A stretch of DNA of 23,741 nt, taken from positions 1 through 23,741 of the forward strand of contig DATKYV010000139.1 in NCBI GenBank assembly GCA_035528275.1, given 5' to 3'. This DNA comes from DATKYV01 sp035528275. Its GTDB lineage: Bacteria > Acidobacteriota > Terriglobia > UBA7540. The notes under the pieces were generated by a model. It ran no database searches and was not told the origin of the DNA. It saw nothing but the letters and a program-made list of their open reading frames with translations. The position numbers and the translations under genes were made by a program. This document shows, piece after piece, positions 7,671 through 15,036 of this stretch (position 1 is its first letter; each line of letters begins with the position of its first letter).

Positions 7671-9704
7671 TCATGCAGCGGAGGCCATCCATCGATTGAG
7701 GGCATCGGAGGCCATCAATCGATTGAGGGCATCGACTACCTGGGGATCGAATCTTCCTGCGGCGGCGCCCTTGTGGATTTCGCTCAAGGCGACGCGGGAA
7801 TCCCAGGCGCGGCGGTAAGGACGCCTTTCGGTCAAGGCGCAGTAGACGTCGGCCACACAGGTGATGCGCCCACCGAGGGAGATATCCTCTCCCTTCAGGC
7901 GTCGGGGGTAGCCCTCGCCGTTGAGGAGCTCGTGGTGGTTGGCAATGATCTCCACGGTGTGGGGATCCTCGTACCCCATTCGCCGGGCAATTGAGACGCT
8001 TTCGTCGACGTGGCGCTCCAGGTCCTTCCTCTCCTGCTCGGAAAGCACCCCGCGACGGTTGAGGATATGATGCCAGACGATGCACTTCCCGAGGTCCTGG
8101 AGGCGGCCGGCCACGAGCAAATGGCGCTTGGGCTCTTCCGCCAAACCGAGCTGGTCTCCCAGCGCGTAGGAGAGCACCGCCACGCTCAAGGAATGCCCCA
8201 CGCAGCCGTCCATCACTTCGGTGGGAAGAACTACGTCTTCGGGGATTTCAATCAATCCCGGAACATGGTGATAGCGATCGTAAAATCCCTGGGGAAATCG
8301 TTCCCGGTTCAGCAAGGGGTCGACCAGGCCCACCGCCCTGAAAACGGCCTGCTTCTGTCCAAGACCTCGGATGGTGATTTTCTCATAGTCATCGAGCTTC
8401 ACGCTGGCGTCGGCGTAAGCCAGCTTGATGGCGTTGTCGTCCGGCTTGAGCTCCATGGCCTGCCGGAAATAGGCGACGGCCTGTGACGCTTCGCGGACGC
8501 GAAAGTAGAGTTCTCCGATGGCAAATAGCAGGTCGGCGTTCTGGGGAGAGCTCTGAAGCTCGCGCTCCTTCTCCGCGATCTCCTCCAGAACCTCCTTATC
8601 CCTGGCGCGGCGCCCCCCTTGGTTGCGGACCCTTTCGGTTTCCACGAGGTGCCGCACGGCTTCGTTCGCCGTCTCGTCCAGGTATACCGACGAGCCCTCG
8701 CATAATTCCTCCAGGCGCTTGGCCAGGTTCGCCACTTCGCCGATGCAGGAATAGCTGCGCCGGCGGCTGCCCAGCAGTCCCACGATCGACTCGCCGGAAG
8801 CCATCCCGACGCGCAAGCGCCAGGGGAAATTCTTATCTGCAAAACTCTTCTGCATCGTGAGCCCGGCGACCACCGCCTGCAAGCTGTGCTGCTCGTAATC
8901 CACCGGGGCACCAAACTCGCACATGATTCCGTCGCCCAGGTACTTGTCGATGTGCCCGTGGTAGGTCTCGATCAGCCCTTCCATCACCTCGTAGAAACGG
9001 TTCAGGTCTTCCAGCGCGACTTCCGGATTGCGCTGGTGAGCGTAGTTCGTGAAGCCCTCCAGGTCGCAGAAGAGCACGGAAAGGTCGCGCTTCTCCTGCC
9101 TGAGCCGACCTTGAATCAACAAGCGAGCCACGGTGGAGTCCATGGCCGAATAGAGGGTTTCCTCCAACTTCTGTTTGAGTTGCTCAATCTGGAAGCCCTT
9201 CTGGTGCAGATCCTCAGCCTGCTGCCTGAGCTGGCTGCTGGATTCCTCCAGCGCCGTGTTGACTTCGCGCAATTCGGTGGCTTGCGCCTGCAACACCTCA
9301 TTGAGTTCCCGGGCCCGATTGTGGGAGGTGACTTCCCGTTCCTGGATGAGCCCGAAGGCCCAGCCGATCAGGATCAGGAAACCACCCCACATGGCGATGC
9401 TCAGCAATGTGTCCCACCGCTGGCTGAAGACGCTCATCAGGGTTGCCCACTGGTAGCCCGCGTCAAGGTCACCCTTAGTCCAGATGTAGAAGTAATAGGT
9501 GAGAACCAGGAGGATGCACATCACCCCGCTGAGAACCGCCCGCCGGGCGCCCATCAGGTAGCCAGCCGCTAGGACCGGAACGAAAAAAAGTTGAGAAAGG
9601 CGATTTTGTAAGGGATCCAATGAAAAACTGCCGATATAACGATCAGGACGGATAGAACCAGAAAGAGCTCGCTGTGTCGTCGCACGAAGGTCCGCCAGCT
9701 CATC
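7671..9704 (-). CDS. Membrane-anchored class III cyclase-TPR-HD-GYP protein, frameshifted near its N-terminus
   Basis: The intact long frame ends at 7671 and can start only at a TTG at 9620 (649 residues, which I use for numbering). The true start is probably the ATG at 9704: it reads MSWRTFVRRHSELFLVLSVL and continues into a hydrophobic segment ending in YKIAFLNFF, then shifts frame in a run of seven T (9583-9589); one more T would join it smoothly to FFVPVLAAGYLMGARR. A promoter at 9742-9770 supports that start. After about four membrane segments and a coiled coil (95-160) comes a class III nucleotide cyclase domain (175-315) with metal Asp186 and Asp230 (FCDLEGFT, KYLGDGIMCEFGAP) and IGEVANLAKRLE; then a TPR-like stretch (345-415) and an HD-GYP domain (465-635). 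The HD-GYP keeps NHHELLNGEGYP but the HD pair reads Gln508-Asp509 in GRLQDLGK, so phosphodiesterase activity is doubtful. The likely role is membrane sensing with cyclic nucleotide output. Confidence 0.82.
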   Translation of the reverse strand, partial: DELADLRATTQRALSGSIRPDRYIGSFSLDPLQNRLSQLFFVPVLAAGYLMGARRAVLSGVMCILLVLTYYFYIWTKGDLDAGYQWATLMSVFSQRWDTLLSIAMWGGFLILIGWAFGLIQEREVTSHNRARELNEVLQAQATELREVNTALEESSSQLRQQAEDLHQKGFQIEQLKQKLEETLYSAMDSTVARLLIQGRLRQEKRDLSVLFCDLEGFTNYAHQRNPEVALEDLNRFYEVMEGLIETYHGHIDKYLGDGIMCEFGAPVDYEQHSLQAVVAGLTMQKSFADKNFPWRLRVGMASGESIVGLLGSRRRSYSCIGEVANLAKRLEELCEGSSVYLDETANEAVRHLVETERVRNQGGRRARDKEVLEEIAEKERELQSSPQNADLLFAIGELYFRVREASQAVAYFRQAMELKPDDNAIKLAYADASVKLDDYEKITIRGLGQKQAVFRAVGLVDPLLNRERFPQGFYDRYHHVPGLIEIPEDVVLPTEVMDGCVGHSLSVAVLSYALGDQLGLAEEPKRHLLVAGRLQDLGKCIVWHHILNRRGVLSEQERKDLERHVDESVSIARRMGYEDPHTVEIIANHHELLNGEGYPRRLKGEDISLGGRITCVADVYCALTERRPYRRAWDSRVALSEIHKGAAAGRFDPQVVDALNRLMASDALNRWMASAA
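7680..7733. repeat. 27-bp tandem duplication at the end of the HD-GYP gene
   Basis: Two 27-base units (7680-7706 and 7707-7733) differ at one base. They encode the successive C-terminal segments DALNRLMAS and DALNRWMAS, so nine residues were added in frame just before the stop. Confidence 0.85.
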
Positions 9705-9741
9705 TCAGCCCCAGTCTGCAGGATCAATCCAAGGCGGGCCT

Positions 9742-9770
9742 ATATTATTCCCTAATAGGCAACGCGTCAA
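9742..9770 (-). promoter_or_regulatory. Candidate sigma70-type promoter for the cyclase/HD-GYP gene
   Basis: On the minus strand TTGACG (9765-9770), a 17-base spacer and TAATAT (9742-9747) match the consensus closely. Transcription would begin near 9735, about 30 bases before the ATG at 9704 and over 110 bases before the TTG at 9620. Confidence 0.6.
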
Positions 9771-9833
9771 CTGGGCAGACTTCTGCCGCCTCCGAAGGAT
9801 TTTGTCTCGCTCGGGGAGTTCCACAATCGAGCA

Positions 9834-9862
9834 TTGCCCGTCGGATTCTCGGGGTTTAACAT
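9834..9862 (+). promoter_or_regulatory. Candidate promoter for the RidA-family gene
   Basis: TTGCCC (9834-9839), a 17-base spacer and TAACAT (9857-9862) would give a leader of about 110 bases before the ATG at 9981. Each hexamer matches four of six consensus bases. Confidence 0.4.
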
Positions 9863-9865
9863 AGA

Positions 9866-9957
9866 GCCCTCGCAGGGCAAGTAGAGCAAAGTGAAATCAG
9901 CAAGTTCGCCGGGCTGGGATGCCCGAACCCCGATGAGGTGGTAACACCCGACACCAC
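9866..9957 (+). promoter_or_regulatory. Structured 5' leader with three successive hairpins
   Basis: Three potential stems follow in order: GCCCT-CGC-AGGGC (9866-9878), CGGGC-TGGGAT-GCCCG (9910-9925) and GTGGT-10 bases-ACCAC (9938-9957). They end before the ribosome binding site at 9971. I match this to no known riboswitch class; the hairpins may be incidental. Confidence 0.3.
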
Positions 9958-9980
9958 ATGCATCGTGTTCAGGAGGGATT

Positions 9981-10376
9981 ATGGCCATCAGCAAAGACCC
10001 TAAGAATCTCGGCATGCCATGGGAGAAAGACTACGGTTACTCTCAGGCCGTGAAGGTCGGCGACACCATCTGTATCTCCGGGCAGGTAAGCCACGACGAC
10101 CAGGGCAATATCGTCGGCCACGGAAACATGGAGGCCCAAATGCGCCAGGCGTACGTCAACCTCAAGAAGGTCCTGGCACAGTACGGGGCGACGATGGAAA
10201 ATGTCGTCGACGAGATCCTCTTCGTGACGGATATGGACGCCGCCTTCGCCGCGGCACCGAAAGCCAGAAAGGAGCACTATCCCGCGGATCCAGTTGTGGC
10301 CAGCACCATCGTGCAGATTCAGCGCCTGGCTTTCCCCGAACTGATGATTGAAATCCGGTGTGTGGCTAAGGTATAG
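9981..10376 (+). CDS. RidA (YjgF/YER057c/UK114) family protein
   Basis: The 131-residue length is normal for the family. An AGGAGG at 9971-9976, four bases before the ATG, fixes the start. Motifs include DTICISGQVSHD near 28-40, the repeated-turn segment QAYVNLKKVLAQYGATMENV near 56-75, and the C-terminal QRLAFPELMIEIRCVAKV. RidA enzymes hydrolyse reactive enamines and imines released by pyridoxal-phosphate dehydratases; the Arg that binds the substrate carboxylate aligns with Arg115 before LAFPEL, and the Glu of the final strand with Glu124, so activity is plausible. The protein should be a cytoplasmic trimer. It stands alone between divergent and convergent genes, so context does not name a substrate. 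Assignment to the family is secure; the subfamily is not. Confidence 0.93.
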   Translation: MAISKDPKNLGMPWEKDYGYSQAVKVGDTICISGQVSHDDQGNIVGHGNMEAQMRQAYVNLKKVLAQYGATMENVVDEILFVTDMDAAFAAAPKARKEHYPADPVVASTIVQIQRLAFPELMIEIRCVAKV

Positions 10377-10398
10377 CCGAATCGGCGACAGTTCGGCT
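10375..10398. terminator. Weak hairpin between convergent genes
   Basis: AGCCGAA and TTCGGCT form a 7-bp stem with a 10-base loop, overlapping the stop codon of the RidA gene. There is no T-run, so intrinsic termination is only a possibility. Confidence 0.25.
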
Positions 10399-10452
10399 CA
10401 TGGCCCGGCGTTACCAACGAGGCAGCGGGGAGATCGTAGTCGAGGTGAAGGA

Positions 10453-10728
10453 TTAACTGTAGCGAACTTCGGTCTTGGCGCGGAGGGGGATCAGGGTGTA
10501 GTCAAATTCCTCCTGCTCCTCGTCGCGTTCTTGAATCACCACAAGATAGTAGCCGATGCGGGCCACCAGTCCGACGGTCGTCACCTTCTTGCCGAGGTAT
10601 TGGCCGCGCTGGCGCAAGGCACTGAAATCAGGCAGCTTTTGGCGAGAAGCGGTGAAGGCGTCTTCCCAATCGACTTCACCGTGGCGGAAGCGCACGCCAT
10701 TGACAACGACATGTTTTTTCTTTCGCAC
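10453..10728 (-). CDS. Small hypothetical protein (91 aa)
   Basis: A GTG at 10728 preceded on the minus strand by a G-rich ribosome binding site (AGGGGGAA) is preferred to a start at 10788, which lacks one. The product begins with a basic stretch (MRKKKHVVVNGVRFRHGEVD) and ends RAKTEVRYS. It is charged and has no signal peptide or membrane segment. The middle reads DFSALRQRGQYLGKKVTTVG and the later part VARIGYYLVVIQERDEEQEE, a strand-rich pattern. I do not recognise the family. The composition looks like real protein and third codon positions are GC-rich, so I treat it as a gene. It converges with the RidA gene and lies downstream of the channel gene on the same strand, with 267 bases between them. 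Confidence 0.6.
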   Translation of the reverse strand: MRKKKHVVVNGVRFRHGEVDWEDAFTASRQKLPDFSALRQRGQYLGKKVTTVGLVARIGYYLVVIQERDEEQEEFDYTLIPLRAKTEVRYS

Positions 10729-10995
10729 CTTATTCCCCCTGAAGGTAATCAGGACTGCCAGTGCCGATGAGCAGCAGATTTCTCCCAAAGACTAGCCAGC
10801 AATGCCTTTCCTTGCAAGGACTTTGTTTTCGACGCCGGTCCGGCGTTGCGGGCGGGTCCGGTGGCCGATTTGCCCGATCGAGCCATCAGGCTACGGCCCA
10901 CATTGCGGACCGGAAGCTAAGGACTTCCCTGCTCCGAGGGAACTCCCATGTCGCGCTCTGGCCCGGGTCCGCAGTCCCGACATTTGCCCTAATCT
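10729..10995. other. Intergenic region with two short palindromes
   Basis: No gene is seen. TCCTTGCAAGGA (10809-10820) is a perfect 12-base palindrome, and 10832-10846 pairs ACGCCGG with CCGGCGT around one base. Lying upstream of the minus-strand gene starting at 10728, they could be protein-binding sites. Confidence 0.35.
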
Positions 10996-11976
10996 CTAGG
11001 GAACATTGGAGATAGGGATCGAAGCCGCAACCGATCTCAGATGCACGTCCCGCTGCGGGAAAGGAATCTCGATGCCGTGCTCGCCGAAAGCGCGAAAGAT
11101 CGAGAAAAGCAGTTCACTGGTCAACGTCTTGGGTGTCTGGACCCGCTTGATGGTCCAGACTCGGAGCTCGAAGTCCAGTGAGCTGTCGCCGAACGCCACA
11201 AAGCGCACCTCGGGAGCGGGCTGATCTAGGACATCGGGGTGGTCCTGGGCGACCTTGATCAAGACGTCGCGCACCTCTTCCGGATTGCTCCCGTAAGAAA
11301 CGCCCACCGGCACCGAGAATCTCACTTGACGGTCATTGGCCGTCCAGTTGGTGATGCGGTTGGAAACGAATTCCGAGTTTGGCACGATGATGACCACGTT
11401 GTCGTTGGTGCGAACCCAGGTGCTGCGCGCGGCGATGCGCACCACGTCGCCGTTGATTTCCCCCACCTCCACGCGGTCGCCCAGCTTGATGGGGCGTTCG
11501 ACGAGGAGGATGAGCCCGGAGACGAAGTTGTTGGCGATGGTCTGAAGGCCGAAGCCCACGCCGATACTGACGGCCCCACCGACGACGACCAGGCTGCTCA
11601 AATTGACGCCCGCCGACTGCAGCCCAATCGCCAGCCCCAGCAAAAATACCAGGTACCCGGTGATGCGGGCCGCCGCGTCCTGCTGTCCGAGGTCGAGCGA
11701 TGTCCGGGCGACCACGCGGGTGCGTACAAACTCCCGGGCGGCCCGTGCGACCAGAACCAGAATCAGCAGGAAGCAAATCGACTTCAACAAGAAAACCGGG
11801 GCGATCCCCAGGCCTCCCAAGTGGAAGAAAGGCCGTGTAAACGCCCTCTGGACGTCCAACCCCAAACGGTCAAGCAGAGGTGGCAACACACCTCGAATTG
11901 CCAGTCCCGCACCCGTGACTAGAACGACTGCCGCCACGAGCCAAAACACAAGCCGGCCGAAGGTCCAATTCTTCAC
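10996..11976 (-). CDS. MscS-type mechanosensitive ion channel
   Basis: The 326-residue protein starts at a GTG (11976) with AAGGAG nine bases upstream. It has N-terminal membrane segments (about residues 9-28 and 58-80) and then the family core: VVVGGAVSIGVGFGLQTIAN, the pore-lining third helix, followed by NNFVSGLILLVERPIKLGDR and the beta domain with GDVVRIAARSTWVRTND and NVVIIVPNSEF. The C-terminal domain ends with GIEIPFPQRDVHL, also typical. Such channels open under membrane tension and release solutes during osmotic downshock, in the inner membrane as heptamers. The length fits small MscS members rather than the large MscK/MscM type. No partner genes are adjacent, and it is divergent from the hydrolase gene starting at 12146. 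Confidence 0.93.
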   Translation of the reverse strand: MKNWTFGRLVFWLVAAVVLVTGAGLAIRGVLPPLLDRLGLDVQRAFTRPFFHLGGLGIAPVFLLKSICFLLILVLVARAAREFVRTRVVARTSLDLGQQDAAARITGYLVFLLGLAIGLQSAGVNLSSLVVVGGAVSIGVGFGLQTIANNFVSGLILLVERPIKLGDRVEVGEINGDVVRIAARSTWVRTNDNVVIIVPNSEFVSNRITNWTANDRQVRFSVPVGVSYGSNPEEVRDVLIKVAQDHPDVLDQPAPEVRFVAFGDSSLDFELRVWTIKRVQTPKTLTSELLFSIFRAFGEHGIEIPFPQRDVHLRSVAASIPISNVP

Positions 11977-12110
11977 GGTCGTAAGCTCCTTGGAGAGATG
12001 AAATCCCTAAACACTGAGGGTCACATTCTAATTCAAAGGCAGGCCGATCGTTCCGATTCCCTATGAGCCGTCGGCGAAGAGAGCGGCTCCTGGCCGTGAC
12101 CCATTAGATT

Positions 12111-12139
12111 TTGCGGGGCGGTCGAGGCCGTGATACGAT
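12111..12139 (+). promoter_or_regulatory. Candidate promoter placing the transcript start on the GTG codon
   Basis: TTGCGG (12111-12116), a 17-base spacer and TACGAT (12134-12139) would start transcription about seven bases later, at 12146, the first base of the next gene. No ribosome binding site is visible, so the mRNA may be leaderless. Confidence 0.4.
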
Positions 12140-12145
12140 TTCGCC

Positions 12146-13156
12146 GTGCGACGTTGCCTGCTCAGCTTTTCTTTTCTCCTAGGTCTCGCTGCGGCTTGTG
12201 CGGCCCAAACGTTCGATGTGTACTTCATCGACGTTGAAGGCGGCCAAGCCACCCTAATGGTGTCGCCGTCGGGCGAGTCGCTGCTGGTGGATGCCGGTTG
12301 GCCCGACTTCGAAGGCCGGGACGCAGAACGGATAGCGGCGGCGGCGAAATCGGCAGGTCTGAAGAAGATCGACTACTTGGTCGTCACCCACTATCACCGC
12401 GACCATGTCGGCGGCGTTCCGGAACTGGCGGAGAGGATCCCCGTCGGGACCTTTGTGGACCTCGGGCCGAGCGTTGAGACCAGCCAAGCCGCCAAGGATC
12501 TCTTCGAGGCATATCGAAAGGTGCGGGCCAAGGGCCGGCATATCTTGGCGAAGCCGGGGGATAGGATTCCGGTCAAAGGGCTGGATGTGGAGATCCTTTC
12601 GGCCGCTGGAGAATTGATCTCGGCTCCCTTGGCCGGCGCCGGGTCACCAAATCCGCTGTGCGCCGAGGCCCAGCGTGGTAACGACGACCCGGGCGAGAAC
12701 GGGCAATCCATCGGAATGATGATACGCTACGGCAAGTTTCGCCTGCTCGACCTGGGTGACTTGAGCTGGAACCGGGAACTGGACCTCGCCTGCCCTGACC
12801 ACCGGCTCGGGACGGTCGATGTCTATCTGACCACGCACCACGCGTCGGAGATGTCCGGCCCGGCGGCGATGGTTCACGCTCTCCACCCGCAGGTGGCGGT
12901 TATGAATAATGGGGCGAGAAAAGGCGGCGCGCCGGACGTGTGGCGGGTGCTGCGGAGTTCCCCCGGGCTCGAAGACATCTGGCAGCTCCACTTTTCGGTC
13001 GAGGGTGGGGACGGAAACAACGCGCCCCCTCAATTCATTGCCAATGTCGAAGAAAACTGCAAGGGTTACGGGCTGAAGCTGTCGGTTGATTCGGACGGTT
13101 CGTTCACGGTGACCAACGCACGTAACGGGCTCTCAAAAACTTATCCGCCCAGATAA
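12146..13156 (+). CDS. Secreted metallo-beta-lactamase-fold hydrolase (ComEC-tail type)
   Basis: The 336-residue protein starts at a GTG and opens with a signal peptide (MRRCLLSFSFLLGLAAACAA). Residues about 22-100 give DVYFIDVEGGQATLMVSPSG, VDAGWPDF and the metal motif THYHRDHVGG with His82, His84, Asp86 and His87. Further ligands are probably Asp205 in LLDLGDLSW and His231 or His232 in TTHHASEMSG. This arrangement resembles the C-terminal hydrolase domain of ComEC/Rec2 and its free-standing relatives, which act on phosphodiester or related bonds, but no membrane channel domain is present. The substrate is unknown. The signal peptide predicts an exported enzyme; the AAAC stretch is a poor lipobox. 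A start with no ribosome binding site fits the promoter proposed just upstream. Confidence 0.85.
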   Translation: MRRCLLSFSFLLGLAAACAAQTFDVYFIDVEGGQATLMVSPSGESLLVDAGWPDFEGRDAERIAAAAKSAGLKKIDYLVVTHYHRDHVGGVPELAERIPVGTFVDLGPSVETSQAAKDLFEAYRKVRAKGRHILAKPGDRIPVKGLDVEILSAAGELISAPLAGAGSPNPLCAEAQRGNDDPGENGQSIGMMIRYGKFRLLDLGDLSWNRELDLACPDHRLGTVDVYLTTHHASEMSGPAAMVHALHPQVAVMNNGARKGGAPDVWRVLRSSPGLEDIWQLHFSVEGGDGNNAPPQFIANVEENCKGYGLKLSVDSDGSFTVTNARNGLSKTYPPR

Positions 13157-13275
13157 GATACGGCAATTCGCCCTTCCGAACGCCGAAGGCGTGCCCAGGA
13201 GATCAGGCGCGCTGGCCGGACGTCGCTTGTCGAAGGCAGGTTGTCGCGGCCAGAAACGTGGACCACGGAGGTGGT

Positions 13276-14295
13276 ATGAAACCGTCGGCAGGGAAGAAGA
13301 TCGCTATCGGGTATTTGATCGCGCTGCCCATCCTGGCGATCGTCGGCCTGATGCAGTCTCGAGTCTTCCAGAACTTCACCCGCGTCCAGGAACAAGCGGC
13401 GCACGCCGCTGAGACGATTGGCGAGATCGAAGCAATGGTTGCATCGCTGGAGAACGCCACTCCCATGTCGGAGGGAGGCTCGCTCGGCCTGGGTGCCGGC
13501 GTCGTGGCTTCCCCCGAGGACGCGCGAGCGGAGATGCGCAGCCACCTCGAACACGTTCGGAAGTTGACCGCACCCAACCCTCGCCAGAGCGAGAGGCTAA
13601 GGGTCCTCGAGGCGCTCATCGAGAAGAGGATTCAGTCTGGCGAGGTAGCCACCACTCCCGGCAACGCCGGGAAGCCGCAGGCGAAGGTTCCCAAGACACC
13701 CGACGCCGGCGCAGGCAGCCTCGTCAACGACATCCGCAAGATAGCCGGAGAAATCAAAGCCGTGGAATTTGCCACGGTAAAAGAGCGAAACGCCCTGGCG
13801 CGATCGCTCGCCGACAAAGCCTCGTATATGACCACGCTTTGGGAAATCCTGGCGCTCTGGCTGGTCGCCCTGGCGGCGCTGCTGCTCTATCGCAGATCCT
13901 CCCAGCAGAAGTGGGAGGGAATCGAACGCCGCGTCAACGCGCGAGTCCTCGAAAACCTCCCCTTAGGCGTCTGCCTGACCGACGACCACGGAATCATTCT
14001 CTATACCAACCCCGCGGAAGACGCCTTGCTCGGCTATAAGCAGGGCGAGTTAATGGGCCGGTTTCTCGCTAATCTCGAGAGCCAGCCTTTTGAAGACCGG
14101 GACCGGCTGGCTGAAGAGATCGTGAATCACCTTCAAGCCCAAGGTTCGTGGAACGGAGAGTTTGTCGCCGTCCGCAAAGACCGGTCGACGTTCAGGTGCC
14201 GCACCCGGGCAGTGGCCATGGAATTCCCCGGAAAACAATACCGACTCTTTCTCCAGGAAAACATGTCCGCCAACCAATCGGCAACGCTGGGATAG
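13276..14295 (+). CDS. CHASE3-like/PAS sensor protein without an output domain
   Basis: An ATG at 13276 with GGAGGT just upstream (13266-13271) gives 339 residues; a GTG at 13258 would add six residues and has no such site. A membrane helix at residues 8-26 and another at about 188-205 bracket a mostly helical periplasmic segment with two Gly/Pro-rich interruptions (about 62-80 and 123-147), resembling a CHASE3-type sensor. A PAS domain follows (about 223-335) with NARVLENLPLGVCLTDDHGI, YTNPAEDALLGYKQGELMG and the final FPGKQYRLFLQE. The protein then stops: there is no histidine kinase, GGDEF or methyl-accepting region. It may signal through a partner, or be a truncated kinase. The next frame downstream is decayed sequence, not the missing output domain. 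Confidence 0.75.
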   Translation: MKPSAGKKIAIGYLIALPILAIVGLMQSRVFQNFTRVQEQAAHAAETIGEIEAMVASLENATPMSEGGSLGLGAGVVASPEDARAEMRSHLEHVRKLTAPNPRQSERLRVLEALIEKRIQSGEVATTPGNAGKPQAKVPKTPDAGAGSLVNDIRKIAGEIKAVEFATVKERNALARSLADKASYMTTLWEILALWLVALAALLLYRRSSQQKWEGIERRVNARVLENLPLGVCLTDDHGIILYTNPAEDALLGYKQGELMGRFLANLESQPFEDRDRLAEEIVNHLQAQGSWNGEFVAVRKDRSTFRCRTRAVAMEFPGKQYRLFLQENMSANQSATLG

Positions 14296-14340
14296 CGCCC
14301 CATGCCCTTTTCCGCGGACGTCAACGAGGAGAGGCAAATC

Positions 14341-14457
14341 ATGAGCACACCAACCGGCACGAAAACCGCCGGGCTGATGAGTGACGCGGCAGTACAGACG
14401 AGAACCGGCAAGACCTGGGGCGAATGGTTCAAAATTCTCGACGACGCGGGAAGCAGC
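14341..14457 (+). pseudogene. DUF4287-type N-terminal fragment
   Basis: A good ribosome binding site (GAGGAG, about 14328) precedes the ATG at 14341. The first 39 codons contain MSDAAVQTRTGKTWGEWFKI followed by LDDAGSS, which matches my memory of the start of DUF4287 domains. After about base 14457 the frame reads Arg/Pro-rich nonsense and stops at 14631, because the DNA now belongs to a peroxiredoxin-like gene in another frame. The rest of the domain has been lost by deletion. Confidence 0.55.
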
Positions 14458-14792
14458 ACGCTTTTGCGGCCGCCACGGCCTGGAGGGTTACTGCATCCCC
14501 GACCCGGAGAAGCAGAGCTACCACGCCATGGGTTTCCCTCGGACGAATGTGGAAGGATATCCTGTTTGCCACCGACGACCTTCGCCGACGGCGGCAAGAG
14601 GCCAAAACCGCGGGCTGTTCGGTCAGCCTGATTGGGACGTTTCAAAAGCACAGCGACGTGCTTCAGCTCCCAGGAGCCGCACTTGTGGCTCGCGGGGGAA
14701 AAATCCTCTGGCTCCACCGCGGCGCACACACCGGCGACTTGCCGTCGGTGGACAAGCTTCTCGAAGTGATTGAGAACGCCCCCGTCGCGTAG
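14447..14792 (+). pseudogene. Peroxiredoxin-like (AhpC/TSA_2, SelU-type) C-terminal remnant with frameshift
   Basis: Two frames supply consecutive pieces of one thioredoxin-fold protein. In the first, ARFCGRHGLEGYCIPDPEK and SYHAMGFPRT are encoded up to about 14545. The second frame continues with MWKDILFATDDLRRRRQEAK, SVSLIGTFQKHSDVLQLPGA and KILWLHRGAHTGDLPSVDKL, ending in TAG at 14790. Removing one A from CGAATG at 14545-14549 joins them as PRTMWKDIL. The N-terminal half with the catalytic cysteine region is missing, replaced by the DUF4287-type fragment, so the locus is a deletion chimera and not merely a sequencing error. Family placement rests on the motif GTFQ...LPGAALVARGG...HRG and is from memory. 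Confidence 0.6.
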
Positions 14793-14909
14793 GGAGGCCG
14801 AGCGCCGCGGAAAAACAAGATCAGTTTGCTTCATCACGCGAGGGTGGATCACTACTCGCCCATCAAGTTCCCGCAGCCGGTCCGAACCGGAGCTCTGATG
14901 GAATTACGG

Positions 14910-14915
14910 TATAAT
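14910..14915 (+). promoter_or_regulatory. Consensus -10 box upstream of the lipid cluster
   Basis: A perfect TATAAT lies 121 bases before the SDR gene. No good -35 hexamer is present at 16-18 bases; a near-palindrome (14877-14890, CCGGT...ACCGG) covers that place and might bind an activator. Confidence 0.4.
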
Positions 14916-15036
14916 GGGCCATCAATCTGTAAGAAAGATCTTCGGCACCCGGAAAGACAGGGGGAGCGGCTCGCGATTCGTCTTCCCCGTTTCCAGCCCA
15001 TCGACCCCGGAGCCCGATAGTCGGCGCTGAAGCGAT

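Noticed and set aside
9866..9957. Assignment of the RidA leader to a known riboswitch such as c-di-GMP-I or glycine
   Set aside because: The characteristic conserved bases of those classes could not be found; only generic hairpins are present.
14826..15020. Short plus-strand frame before the SDR gene
   Set aside because: It spans the TATAAT box and leader; composition is not protein-like.
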